From: Microvirga lotononidis
GTDB taxonomy: Bacteria; Pseudomonadota; Alphaproteobacteria; Rhizobiales; Beijerinckiaceae
Direction of reading: 5' to 3'
Assembly (NCBI RefSeq): GCF_034627025.1
Contig: NZ_CP141050.1
Coordinates: 1,067,472 to 1,131,471, forward strand
DNA: 64,000 bases
In this document: in pieces, positions 1 through 8,516 of the stretch
How positions within the stretch are numbered: the first letter of the stretch is position 1
How the letters are laid out: every line of letters starts with the position of its first letter
Translations under genes and position numbers: made by a program
Notes under the pieces: model-generated
Databases searched by the model: none
Told to the model about the DNA's origin: nothing
Seen by the model: only the letters and a program-made list of their open reading frames with translations

Positions 1-251
1 CTGCCCGCCTTTTCATTCTCACGCCGACGACGCCAAGCACGCTCACCGCGCTCCCAAACAAGTGTATCTTCGGTGAGCTTGCGAAACTCTTTGAGAACAT
101 CTTTCGAGATCGCAGGGTTCCCGTTTGCGTTCCTGTAAACGTATTCCTCGGCCCATGTAGTCTGCATTTTTATGACAATTATCTCTTGGTATATCCAGTG
201 ACTATCTCCCATTTGATCGAGCATCCACTCCGCAACTACTTTCGTACTCAC
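1..251 (-). CDS. DUF6953-like protein, partial (3' end beyond window)
   Basis: An open frame reads leftward off the window edge and gives 83 residues without a stop. It begins MSTKVVAEWMLDQM and continues through WAEEYVYRNANGNPAIS and VLKEFRKLTEDTLVWERGER. The order (a short N-terminal VAEWML helix, then Y-x-N-x-NGNPAI, then RKLTED-VVWERGER-WR) is what I recall for the DUF6953 family of small proteins common in Hyphomicrobiales. The start is a GTG at 251 behind a GA-rich stretch. An internal ATG at 167 would lose the conserved N-terminal helix. Function is unknown. The C-terminus is cut only by the window. Confidence 0.72.
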   Translation of the reverse strand, partial: MSTKVVAEWMLDQMGDSHWIYQEIIVIKMQTTWAEEYVYRNANGNPAISKDVLKEFRKLTEDTLVWERGERAWRRRRENEKAG

Positions 252-919
252 CTGCCACACCTCTAGTCTGTTCTAACGAGATACTTCTCAAACACGCTGA
301 GTTGACCAGTGCATAGCATCGGCCACAACATTTCCGCACGCAATAGGAATGCATACACCAGTCCACTGAAATTTAATCTCACTTGCTAGAAGTGCAGAAC
401 CGCTCCATCGGACGACAGCTCACCAGCATGGGCTGAATCCGCCGGCAAACTCAAAGGCTGGGGAACGCTCCTTCGTGACCATCAGGGCTGCAGAAGCAAT
501 TGGGCGATGCTCAACGTGATCCTTGTTAAGTTTTTCGCGCAGAGGGCATATCGGGAACTCAGATTAAGGCAGTTGGTGCTATCGAATGCCTCCCAAGCCT
601 TGCGTCTGTGTGAGTAGAGTTAAGAACTATACTGAGATACGGGATCCGACATAGGAACATGCCTAATCGCATGCATCTCTCAATATGGGCTCACAACGGT
701 TTTCGAACTTAGGATAGGTCAAGCAGCGGGGCACAAAGCGGTGGCAAAGATCCCCAATCCGCCTCAGTCAAATCGGGACGACTTAAGGACAGATCGTCGC
801 AGCGATTCGAGTATAATCAGAATCGATTGTTGTATCAGCGTTGTATCAGAGGAATCTCAAAAGCAGACACTTCCTGAGTTGAAACCTGAAAGCGTCTGAT
901 AAAGCTGAAGAAAAGATGA
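252..919. other. intergenic stretch, no gene seen
   Basis: About 670 bases separate the partial gene from the tRNA-like sequence. I see no open frame with a plausible ribosome binding site and coding composition on either strand. Base composition is less GC-rich than the neighbouring genes. The block may be decayed DNA. Confidence 0.4.
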
Positions 920-986
920 AGCGGGCGATGGGAATCGAACCCACGACATTCAGCTTGGGGAGCTGATGCTCGCCTAGACGAGGCCT
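920..986 (-). tRNA. tRNA-Gly(CCC)-like sequence, degenerate 5' half
   Basis: Read on the minus strand, the anticodon stem TCAGC/GCTGA encloses the loop TCCCCAA (anticodon CCC). The T arm has a GTGGG stem with loop TTCGATT, and the 3' acceptor strand is CGCCCGC. The matching 5' acceptor strand GCGGGCG is absent; upstream bases read GCCCTGCC instead. Position 33 is C, not the near-universal T. The D arm is not a standard one. I read this as a 3' half of tRNA-Gly left by integration or decay, not a working tRNA. No CCA is encoded. Confidence 0.5.
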
Positions 987-1001
987 ACAGGCAGGGCTTA
1001 C

Positions 1002-1262
1002 TTACCGCGGCTGTTCGCTAGCTCTGCCCATGTTCATCTTGCCTGTCCGGCGGGCGACCTCAACGGCGACCTCTGACCAGAACCGGCAGCCGGCTTCGCT
1101 TCCTCGGGCGAGGCAGTACTCCGCCTGCTCCCGCGCTCGCTCGTAAGCAGCCCTCCCCTCATACGCAATCAGAGACACGGCCTCGTACTCGACCACTGTC
1201 AGGTCGGCACCGGGAGGCCGCCGGCGGAACAACTGTCGGATACGATGAAGGAGTTTGAGCAT
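1002..1262 (-). CDS. small hypothetical protein
   Basis: The product has 86 residues, starting MLKLLHRIRQLFRRRPPG, with a basic amphipathic N-terminus. A helical, Ala/Glu/Arg-rich body follows (EGRAAYERAREQAEYCLARG). The frame is open further upstream to 1319, but the ATG at 1262 has a GAGGA ribosome binding site seven bases before it, so I use that start. The N-terminus could be membrane-associated; there is no clear transmembrane segment. I recognise no family. It lies just past the tRNA-Gly-like sequence on the same strand. Confidence 0.55.
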   Translation of the reverse strand: MLKLLHRIRQLFRRRPPGADLTVVEYEAVSLIAYEGRAAYERAREQAEYCLARGSEAGCRFWSEVAVEVARRTGKMNMGRASEQPR

Positions 1263-1640
1263 GAGGCAATCCTCGTTCTCGACGGTAGGCCAAGCAAGCG
1301 AGAATCCTGTCGCATTCACTTCAGGCAGTCAGGTTCTCAGCCTTGGCTACGATGGTGAATGCAGGAAGGCCCACCCCAGCCTATGCCAGAGTGGGCCTGT
1401 TCAAGGGATGACCCGCAGTGGAGTCTAGAACACCGCGGGATCAGAGCCCCGGCAGCTGTTTTTCCCTTGGTCTCCCAAGGTACAATGGGTCGCTAGCTCC
1501 GCCCAACCTCTGATATGGCGATCGCCCCTTTTCCTGAAAAGAGCCCTGACGGACCATTTCGCTGGAGCGCCCCAGTCATTGACGGGCTCCGGTCCCGGAG
1601 ATAATGTTCTCTTTTCGTTCCGATCAGGCTGCCCCGGGTC

Positions 1641-4094
1641 ATGACCGCTCCATCAGCATCGCGCACGCTGTTCTTCTTCGAGAAGCCCTCGGCCATGCGC
1701 CAGCTGCAGCGCTTCTTCAAATCGCCGAGCACGATCTGTGTTTCGGCTGAGGGGCACCTCCTGGCAGCCGAGGAGCCCGGCACCGTGCGGGACGAATGGA
1801 AGTCGTGGCGGTTTGACACCCTCCCGATCGTGCTCGAGCGCATTCCGGTCACCTACGGCACCAGCCGCTCGGGCCAGTCGCACAAGCCCAAGGTCGAGGC
1901 GATCAAGCAGGCTCTTGAAGGCGCGGAGCGGGTGATCATCGCCACTGATCCGGGTCGAGAGGGCTCGATGATCGCCTGGGAGGTACTTGAGCATCTCGGG
2001 TACCGAGGTCGGGTCGGTCGTCTCAAGCTGGGGGCCCTCGACGAGATCTCGATCCGGCGCGCCTTTACGGCGATGGCCAAGGAGCCGGACTCGGGTGAGC
2101 GGGACTATGCCGCCTATCTTGAAGCCTTATGCCGCCAGTACGAAGATTATCATCTTGGCCTCAACGGCACCCGCGCCATCTCCCTGCGGCTGCGCCCGCC
2201 TACGTTTCGGGAGCCCTGGCGCTTTGGCGGCGTGCAGACGCCAACGCTTGCGATCCTGGCGGATTTGGAGAAGCGCATCCGCGACTTCGTCCCGCAGGAT
2301 TATTACAAGATTGCTCTGACGGCCGCGACGGGCAGCGGGGCCGAGATCACTCTTTGGCACGCGCCGAAAGACAAGATCCTCGACAAACAGATAGCCGAGA
2401 TCATTCAGCAGGCATCCGCCTCCTGGTCAGGTCCGCTTGGCGTTGAACAGAAGGATGTCCGCCGGTCGCCCCCTCGCCTGTTCTCGAAAGACACTCTCGC
2501 TCGCCGTTGCGCCAAACGCTTCGGCTGGGATCCGCAGCATACGGCCAAACTCGCTCAGGACCTCTATGATCAGGGTTATCTGACCTATCCCCGTACCGAG
2601 TCCGAGCACCTGCCCGAGAGCCAGACAGGCGATGCCAGTGCGGTCATTGAAAGCGCTATCAGGCTCTTGTCCGACCTTGCGAGTCTCGTGCCAACTGCGG
2701 GAGACCTCGTGTTCCGCAAGGGCAACAAAGGCCACTACGTTAAGGATCCGGGCGAGCATCATGCGATTGTGCCGCTGCGCAAGGTGCCACAGCCGGGGAG
2801 CATCAGCGCAGAGCATCTCCGCCTCTGGGAACTGGTGGCCAAGAGTTTCCTGGCGGCCCACCTGCCGGACGGCATCGATGCTCGGACGACGATCGCCGTG
2901 CAGGCCCCAACACCACTTGGCCCTAAGCGGTTTTCAATCAGCGGCAGCGTGATCAAGTCCCCCGGCTGGCGGGCCGTCTATGGCGCCGAAGCCGACGAGG
3001 AGAATGAGATTGTCCCCGGCAAGGCCAGGCCGGACGAAGAACCCACTACTGGCCGTCTGCCGCCCATCCGAGATAAGGAGCCTGGGAAGGCAACCGACGC
3101 CCGGATCGAGACAGCCAAAACCGAGCCGCCACGCCGGATCACCCGCGGCGAGTTGCCAGTTGTCATGGGCCGCCTCATCGATCAGGTGGAAGACCCAGCA
3201 CTCAAAGCCGCTCTGGAGAATCCAGCGAACCCGACCGAGCCCAAAGGCCTCGGAACCGCGGCAACCCGCGACACCATCCTGCCGAAGCTTCAGAAAAGCC
3301 AATACGTCGACCTGCTGAAGGGCAAGGATCCGCCAATCCAGGTCACGGAGGTCGGGCTTGCTTTCATCGCAGCCGTTCGCCGTGTCTTTCCCAGCTACGG
3401 TGATCCTGTTGGGCGAGCGATGTTCGAGGCTGAGTTAGCGGAGATCGGACGTGCCGTCACACGGAATGAGGCCATTCATCGGGCCACATCCTATCAGGAG
3501 CGGACGCGTGTTCGCGTACAGGAATTGATTGGGGCCATCGCGCAGTCGGAGACCGTTGCCATTGATCCTACGACAGTTCCCGTGAGTTTCGCGTCGGCTG
3601 GGAAGCCACCGACCAAGGCCATGATTGCCTTTGCCGCATCCCTTGCGGCACGCAAGGGACTCAAGCTGCCTCGAGGCTTGAAGAGCAATGCCGCCATCTG
3701 TCGGACCTTCCTTGACCAGCATGCGCCAGCACGGCCATCGGAAGCAGGAGAACCCAGGCCTCAGAATGGCCCTCGCCCTCCAAGTGAAGCGATGGTGCGC
3801 TACGCACGGGCATTAGCTGAAGAACACGGTGTGGAGTGTCCACCAGAGATCACGACAAACTTTGCTGTCTGCAGGGCCTTTCTCGACGAACACGCGTCAC
3901 ATCAGGCAACGCCAGCAGAGAACGGAAACGGGAGAACGAACCGCAAGAACCGTTCACCGGCAGCTGGGAGTGACCGTTCCGGCAAGAGCCATGCTGGAAC
4001 GCCTGCGACCAAGCGATCCATAGCAGCCAAGGGGTCATCGACCCGGGGCCATGCACGAGCGCGTCCTGCGACTCCCACCCCGCCATTACGATAA
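1641..4094 (+). CDS. type IA DNA topoisomerase (topoisomerase III-like) with altered TOPRIM motif
   Basis: This 817-residue protein belongs to the family that passes single DNA strands through a transient 5'-phosphotyrosyl break. The TOPRIM glutamate lies in FFFEKPSAM near residue 14. The metal motif reads ATDPGREGS at residues 101-109, where the family has DxDxE; here the middle aspartate is glycine (D103, G105, E107). The catalytic tyrosine is Y316 in YLTYPRTES. GLGTAATRDTI matches the later conserved domain IV segment. The C-terminus carries two related segments of about 40 residues (from roughly 655 and 712) of pattern P-KAMxxxAxxLAxxxG...AxCRxFLDxHA, ending in a basic tail. It is a plasmid-type TopB relative, likely acting in replicon decatenation. 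Loss of the second acid may change metal use. Confidence 0.85.
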   Translation: MTAPSASRTLFFFEKPSAMRQLQRFFKSPSTICVSAEGHLLAAEEPGTVRDEWKSWRFDTLPIVLERIPVTYGTSRSGQSHKPKVEAIKQALEGAERVIIATDPGREGSMIAWEVLEHLGYRGRVGRLKLGALDEISIRRAFTAMAKEPDSGERDYAAYLEALCRQYEDYHLGLNGTRAISLRLRPPTFREPWRFGGVQTPTLAILADLEKRIRDFVPQDYYKIALTAATGSGAEITLWHAPKDKILDKQIAEIIQQASASWSGPLGVEQKDVRRSPPRLFSKDTLARRCAKRFGWDPQHTAKLAQDLYDQGYLTYPRTESEHLPESQTGDASAVIESAIRLLSDLASLVPTAGDLVFRKGNKGHYVKDPGEHHAIVPLRKVPQPGSISAEHLRLWELVAKSFLAAHLPDGIDARTTIAVQAPTPLGPKRFSISGSVIKSPGWRAVYGAEADEENEIVPGKARPDEEPTTGRLPPIRDKEPGKATDARIETAKTEPPRRITRGELPVVMGRLIDQVEDPALKAALENPANPTEPKGLGTAATRDTILPKLQKSQYVDLLKGKDPPIQVTEVGLAFIAAVRRVFPSYGDPVGRAMFEAELAEIGRAVTRNEAIHRATSYQERTRVRVQELIGAIAQSETVAIDPTTVPVSFASAGKPPTKAMIAFAASLAARKGLKLPRGLKSNAAICRTFLDQHAPARPSEAGEPRPQNGPRPPSEAMVRYARALAEEHGVECPPEITTNFAVCRAFLDEHASHQATPAENGNGRTNRKNRSPAAGSDRSGKSHAGTPATKRSIAAKGSSTRGHARARPATPTPPLR

Positions 4095-4134
4095 GCGTCA
4101 CCCCGCACGCACGCCAAGGCGGCCAAAAGAATGC

Positions 4135-4527
4135 TCATCCAAGTGTTAATGAGTGTGTTGAGCTGCTTTTGGTCTTTAGCGACTCACTGCGAGATAACGA
4201 GCCATAGTGAACAGCAAGCCAGATCGTCAGCTCCGTCGCGTCTGTCCATTCTACGCGGTGGCGTTTCCGCGCCGGAATCAGCAGGTAGTCCCCTCGTTTC
4301 AGCTCTCTGGGAGCGGGTTCGCCCTCGAACAGAAGGCCAGCGGATCCAGAGAGCAACAGCACCCACTCAGGCCACTCCTGGTCGTACCAGAACCCGGGCG
4401 GACTTGCCTGCCCTGTAGAGACAATGCGCTCAATCCTGACACCTTCCGCGGCAACAAGCTCCGTGCATTCCTCGTCCACTGCATCGCGGCGGATGTGTTC
4501 AAAGATGTTTCCGACCGCAGTCATCAT
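4135..4527 (-). CDS. cupin domain protein
   Basis: The 130-residue product is a single cupin barrel. The central part reads EWPEWVLLLSGSAGLLFEG, then RELKRGDYLLIPARKRHRVEW, which corresponds to the two cupin motifs (G-x5-P-x-G-x2-H-type second motif with RGDYLLIPARKRHRV). The usual first-motif histidines are missing (WPEWVLL), so metal binding may be weak. The start at 4527 is an ATG-ATG pair behind AAGGAGGG. Cupins of this size are often sugar- or ligand-binding proteins or small enzymes. No neighbour indicates a substrate, and it is convergent with the topoisomerase gene. Confidence 0.75.
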   Translation of the reverse strand: MMTAVGNIFEHIRRDAVDEECTELVAAEGVRIERIVSTGQASPPGFWYDQEWPEWVLLLSGSAGLLFEGEPAPRELKRGDYLLIPARKRHRVEWTDATELTIWLAVHYGSLSRSESLKTKSSSTHSLTLG

Positions 4528-4717
4528 CGCCGCTAAGTCCCTCCTTGCACTGGAGGCTTTCCATTCACCTGTCGCATTGGCGCTGTTGAATTCACGCCGC
4601 TGACGCTCACATCAGATCTCTGAGGAAGAGATAAGAGGCGAGGTCGAAGTGCCATTTCATCTGTCGGGTAGGGAAACGAGTCATAATCCACGCACGCCTT
4701 GCCCCGACAACATTGAC

Positions 4718-5095
4718 CTATCGATCGGTTTCAGTTTCCTCTTCACTGCTCTCGAGAGGCTCACTCGTTTCCATGATGAAGTTATAATTGGCCGCGGAGA
4801 CGGACAACACATCGTTCCCGAACAGGGAGAACGTCACCGTTCCGCTGCTGTCGATGTTCACAGCATCCGCCTCGAGCTGGAGTGACTCCCCGGAGACAAA
4901 GTTGACCATCCAGCCTCTGACTTCGAGTGCAGCCCGGGATCCCCGCTTAGTCGCGCCTTTCCTGGCAGTTCCCCGTTTCACAGCACCTCTTTCCGCGCTC
5001 CTTCCCCGAGTGGCCGCTCGTTTGCCGACACCCTTCTTGGAAGCTCCCCGCTCCGTCGTGCGGGCCCGGCTAACCGACTTGGTCGTTCTTGCCAT
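4718..5095 (-). CDS. Arg/Lys-rich small protein with acidic C-terminus
   Basis: The product has 125 residues. The first 55 are made of irregular repeats rich in Arg, Lys, Gly, Ala, Thr and Ser (for example RGSAERG, KRGTARKGATKRG), resembling the tails of nucleic-acid-binding proteins. The remainder (LEVRGWMVNFVSGESL...FSLFGNDVLSVSAANYNFI) looks like a compact beta-rich domain followed by an acidic tail. The ATG at 5095 follows GAGAGGAGGAAG. I do not recognise the family. A DNA- or RNA-binding role is an inference from charge alone. Confidence 0.65.
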   Translation of the reverse strand: MARTTKSVSRARTTERGASKKGVGKRAATRGRSAERGAVKRGTARKGATKRGSRAALEVRGWMVNFVSGESLQLEADAVNIDSSGTVTFSLFGNDVLSVSAANYNFIMETSEPLESSEEETETDR

Positions 5096-5176
5096 GACTT
5101 CCTCCTCTCAGCTGATACCTACTCCTGGACGTAGAGGCTTATCCGACGTCGGAAAGCTCATCATCCCGACAGAAGC

Positions 5177-6559
5177 CTATCGGTGTCGCAGGCGGAACAG
5201 CGGCGCGTGATCAGGCTGGGTGGTCACAACGGCGACGGGCAAGACCGGTTGATCTGTGACCAACTCGATCCGGTACGAGCGCATGAGTTCGGCCAGCACT
5301 AAGGTGGCCTCCGTGAGGGCGAAGTGGGCGCCAATGCACACGCGAGGCCCAACCCCAAAGGGCAGGTAGGCGAAGCGGTCGATGGCCGAGGCGCCGGGGA
5401 GAAAGCGTTCTGGGGCGAACGCATCCGGCTCGTGCCAGTATTTCCGGTGCCGGTGCAGCACCCAAGGTGAGATGATCGCGAGATCGCCCGGCTTCATCGC
5501 AACACCTGCGACCTCGTCCGGCTGGCGGGCCGCCCGGACGATCACATAGGCCGGCGGGTAGAGGCGTATAGCCTCATCCAGCACCGCCCGTGTGTAGGTC
5601 AGCTTGCTGAGCGGAGGCTCCGCCCTACTGTCCGACACAGCTGTTGTGGCCTCCTGGGCGATCCGCTCCTGCACCTCCGGCAGGTGGGCCAGCAGATACA
5701 CCGACCAACACAGCGCCACCGCCGTGGTCTCGTGTCCGGCCAGGATCATGGTGGCGATCTGATCCCGCAGTTGCTTAGGCGAGAACCCCTCCCCGCTCTC
5801 CGGGTCGTGAGCCGCCATGAGCAGGTCGAGCAGATCGCGCGGACCACTGGCATGGGTCTTGGCCTTGAGCCGCTCAGCCATGATCTGGTCGATCAGCCGG
5901 ATCCAGTTCCGCCGGAACCAGGCCCGCGCCAAATCACGGGGTGTCGGAATGCCGATGGGCACAACGAAATCGAGCAGGTGCGGTCGGCCGAGCCTCTGGC
6001 CGTAGCGCATAATCTGCTCCCGGAGTTCGGGGCCGTGCTGGCCCATCTCCAGGGAGAACATGGTGCGCCCGGCGATCTCGAGGGCGAGGCGCTGGATCAC
6101 GGGAAAGAGATCCACCCGCTCCTTCTCGGTGGCGGCGAGACGGCCGATCATCTCAGTCGTGGCTGAGCGGATATGCGGAATGAGAAGCTCGACTGACCGC
6201 GGCGTAAAGGCCGGTGCCAGGGTGCGCCGCTGATGCCGCCAGGCAGGTCCCTCGCTGGTGAACAGTCCCTCCCCCAGCAGCGGCTTGAGGATCCGGAGGG
6301 TGGCGCGGGTTCGGCCATAGGCCTCCGGGTGATCGACCAGCACATGGCGGATGGCTTCGGGAGCATTGAACAGAACCGAGGAGCGGCCGAAGAAGCGACG
6401 GACGACCAGCTCCTCCTCATAGGCCCGTTGCGACCAGACACGAATGTTATTGGTTCGCATTAGCGAGGCGAGCTGGCGCGGCGAGAGGTTCTCCGGAGCA
6501 GGATCCGGATGAGGCGGGACGAAAGTCCGAGTGTACTCAGGCGCGACGGAGGTCTGCAT
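5177..6559 (-). CDS. cytochrome P450
   Basis: This is a soluble bacterial P450 of 460 residues, a heme-thiolate monooxygenase that needs electrons from a ferredoxin or flavoprotein partner (none is nearby). Visible landmarks: HVLVDHPEAYGR in the N-terminal part, GPAWRHQRRTLAPAF (helix C), AGHETTA in the oxygen-binding I helix, EAIRLYPPAY (ExxR), and the heme loop FGVGPRVCIG with the cysteine near residue 408. The frame extends to a TTG at 6589, but the ATG at 6559 is the more natural start. The I-helix and heme-loop style resembles the CYP102/CYP4-like class of fatty-acid or terpenoid hydroxylases. The substrate cannot be told. Confidence 0.93.
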   Translation of the reverse strand: MQTSVAPEYTRTFVPPHPDPAPENLSPRQLASLMRTNNIRVWSQRAYEEELVVRRFFGRSSVLFNAPEAIRHVLVDHPEAYGRTRATLRILKPLLGEGLFTSEGPAWRHQRRTLAPAFTPRSVELLIPHIRSATTEMIGRLAATEKERVDLFPVIQRLALEIAGRTMFSLEMGQHGPELREQIMRYGQRLGRPHLLDFVVPIGIPTPRDLARAWFRRNWIRLIDQIMAERLKAKTHASGPRDLLDLLMAAHDPESGEGFSPKQLRDQIATMILAGHETTAVALCWSVYLLAHLPEVQERIAQEATTAVSDSRAEPPLSKLTYTRAVLDEAIRLYPPAYVIVRAARQPDEVAGVAMKPGDLAIISPWVLHRHRKYWHEPDAFAPERFLPGASAIDRFAYLPFGVGPRVCIGAHFALTEATLVLAELMRSYRIELVTDQPVLPVAVVTTQPDHAPLFRLRHR

Positions 6560-6589
6560 CGGCCCTGTTTTACCACGTTCAGGCCCCAA

Positions 6590-6970
6590 GGCAGAGATAC
6601 GGAGCGAGCACCAAGGATAGATGGCTCAATCCACTCGACCACACCGGCTCAAACCTTTGCCTCGTAGGATATGGAGGCGCTAAGGATCGGTGGAAGCACC
6701 AGTCGGAAGGATTGGGTGCCGACAACCGACGCCAGGAACAGGATGCGGGTGCAGCAGCATGGATTCGAAGGCCGATCGTGGATTTCGCGGCTGATCCTTG
6801 CGACCAGCCAAGCTCGCTGAGAGAATTGGGAATCACCCGAACAAGAATTGAGTGTTCAATCCTTCGGGGCAGTGTTCAGACAGGGAGAATTTCGGCCGTT
6901 CGTGGCGAGCCAGTTGGTACCAGCTTGGTACCGGGTCCGATCAGAACTCTGGGAAAGGGCCTTGGGCCTA
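6590..6970. other. intergenic stretch with inverted repeat
   Basis: About 380 bases lie between the P450 gene and the tRNA-Met-like sequence. No convincing gene is seen. A short inverted repeat GGTACCAGCTTGGTACC occurs near 6916-6932. Upstream sequence of the P450 gene lies here, so its promoter must be in the right part. Confidence 0.4.
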
Positions 6971-7047
6971 TGGTAGCGGAGGAGGGATTTGAACCCCCGA
7001 CACAAGGATTATGATTCCTCTGCTCTGACCAACTTGAGGTCATAGGG
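6971..7047 (-). tRNA. tRNA-Met(CAT)-like sequence, mismatched acceptor stem
   Basis: On the minus strand the anticodon arm is GAGGA-ATCATAA-TCCTT (anticodon CAT). The D arm GACCTCAAGTTGGTCAGAGC is tRNA-like, the T arm is GGGGG-TTCAAAT-CCCTC, and the 3' end CTCCGCT-A-CCA is encoded. The 5' acceptor strand should be AGCGGAG, but the sequence there is TGTCCCT, so the stem cannot form. This is a tRNA-Met or tRNA-Ile2 relic, or a chimera made at an integration site. Next to it at 7158-7180 are two direct repeats of GTTACCCC. Confidence 0.5.
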
Positions 7048-7219
7048 ACACAGCAGGGCCAATGATATCGTCGCAGTTCCGCTTAATCCCGCGGACCGAC
7101 TCATCAGGCAGGTGGGGATCGATGCTGATCTCGGATTGCCCACCCGCCAAGCTCGCCGTTACCCCCTATGTTACCCCGCGACTGCCTGCGACCGGAGAGG
7201 CCGCTAGGGAGAATGTCTG

Positions 7220-7242
7220 AAACCCTTGCCGGTTAAGGGTTT
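7220..7242. repeat. hairpin AAACCCTT-7-AAGGGTTT
   Basis: A perfect 8-bp inverted repeat with a 7-base loop lies just downstream of the tRNA-Lys-like 3' end and 40 bases past two GTTACCCC direct repeats. The arrangement of a tRNA 3' end plus small repeats resembles integrase attachment regions. No integrase gene is nearby. Confidence 0.45.
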
Positions 7243-7249
7243 TAGGTAG

Positions 7250-7331
7250 TGAGCGCGCTGGGACTCGAACCCAGGACCCTCTGATTAAAAGTCAGAGGCT
7301 CTTTTGACTGGAGATCATTTAGCCGGCGCTC
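7250..7331 (-). tRNA. tRNA-Lys(TTT)-like sequence with enlarged D loop
   Basis: Minus strand: 5' strand GAGCGCC pairs six of seven with the 3' strand CGCGCTC (one C-C mismatch). The D stem is GGCT/AGCC with an unusually long loop of 20 bases. The anticodon arm is TCTGA-CTTTTAA-TCAGA (anticodon TTT), and the T arm is CTGGG-TTCGAGT-CCCAG. The discriminator is A, with CTA rather than CCA following. Of the three tRNA-like sequences it is the nearest to foldable, but the missing GG of the D loop and the missing spacer bases 8-9 make function doubtful. Confidence 0.5.
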
Positions 7332-7455
7332 CACGCAGAGGCGTTCGTCGACCGTCGCACTCTTGTTGCGCCAACGAGACCATCCGTGTCTATCGCGATC
7401 AACTCCAAGATCCGGGAATGTTGCGCTACGACGCTGGAGCACAGGAGCACCCACA

Positions 7456-7554
7456 ATGGATCCTGATGTGATCGGGGATCTTGAGGACGAGTTGACAGAG
7501 ATCGGCTTCAGTGCAGAGGCGGCGGGCTGGATCATCAGCAAGGTTCCCGTCTAA
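7456..7554 (+). CDS. very small hypothetical protein
   Basis: A 32-residue frame begins MDPDVIGDLEDELTEIGFSA and ends in WIISKVPV. An AGGAG sits eleven bases before the ATG. The peptide is acidic and could form two helices (a helix-break-helix reminiscent of tiny HTH or dimerisation units). Too short to assign; it may be the remnant of a larger gene. Confidence 0.3.
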   Translation: MDPDVIGDLEDELTEIGFSAEAAGWIISKVPV

Positions 7555-7730
7555 ACCGCTCGGCTGCGGGATCGAAGGTCAACGATCGCTATCCGTCCGA
7601 TGTGCCCCCCAACAAGGCAGAACAGCCCGAAGCTGTGATCCTTCTGCAACCATGGACCGGCAAATGTGCCAGTCCGGTTGACGAAAGCCCTATCAAAGGT
7701 AGGGTGTCCGCCCTTTTGCCAACAATCACC

Positions 7731-8396
7731 ATGAGACTCTGCACCTCCTTTGTCGCGCGGCACGCGCTCCCCGCCTTTGGCTTTCTGATCCTGACGGCCG
7801 GGACGCAGGCTCAGACCCTGAACGGCATTCACATCGGGGAGGACATCGCCACGGCCTCGCGGATCGTGGGCAGGCCGACCTCCAGAGTTGCCGCAGGCCC
7901 CCACGAGGAGGTCCGGTGGAGACTGTCTGACGGGAACATGTTCGCGCTCGCGACAGATCCGGTCAACGGCCGGATCGCCTATGCTGAGGAAACCTGGGGT
8001 GGCCGGCCTGATGGCAAGCCCGCCGACTTTCCTGGCTTCCGCTATGGCGAGACCACCCTTGCGGACATCCGGATGCATGCCCAGAACAACGGCTTCGCCT
8101 TCGTCGAGCGGCTCCTTGACGAGAAGCCGGATGGCCTACGCCTGTTCAATGCCTACGAGGTCGAGGGCGCTCCCGGCCTCGTGGTGACCTTCGTCAGCCG
8201 GATGTCCACGCCGGACACGCAGCGGCTCAAGGACAAGCAGGAAAGCATCGACATCAACCGGGCCGCCAAACTGGTTGGTATCATCCTCGGGGAGGCGCGC
8301 TACCTCGAGGCGATCTGGGGCCAAGCCAAGCTCAAGGGCAAGAACTACAAGCCCATTCGTTGGACCTCTGCTCGCACAGTGGCACTGAAGCCCTAA
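7731..8396 (+). CDS. exported hypothetical protein
   Basis: The 221-residue product starts with a signal peptide (MRLCTSFVARHALPAFGFLIL, then TAGTQAQ), followed by LNGIHIGEDIATASRIVGRP. That is a domain start seen in many short periplasmic proteins of Hyphomicrobiales. The frame opens upstream at 7602, but the ATG at 7731 precedes the signal peptide directly and is preferred. No catalytic motif is visible. The mature part is mixed alpha/beta and ends KPIRWTSARTVALKP. It is convergent with the L,D-transpeptidase gene. Confidence 0.7.
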   Translation: MRLCTSFVARHALPAFGFLILTAGTQAQTLNGIHIGEDIATASRIVGRPTSRVAAGPHEEVRWRLSDGNMFALATDPVNGRIAYAEETWGGRPDGKPADFPGFRYGETTLADIRMHAQNNGFAFVERLLDEKPDGLRLFNAYEVEGAPGLVVTFVSRMSTPDTQRLKDKQESIDINRAAKLVGIILGEARYLEAIWGQAKLKGKNYKPIRWTSARTVALKP

Positions 8397-8516
8397 CCGC
8401 CATTGTAACAGCGTACAGGTCTATTCAGCATGGCCCCGACATCACGGGCGCCTTCAGGCCCGGCAGGACGGTGTTTCCAGCCGCCAGATCGCTGGCGCCC
8501 GCCGGCAATGCGCCCT

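Noticed and set aside
6712..7014. 100-codon rightward frame ending EEGFEPPTQGL
   Set aside because: The C-terminal phrase is the well-known translation of a tRNA in reverse; the frame is an artefact of the tRNA-like sequence.
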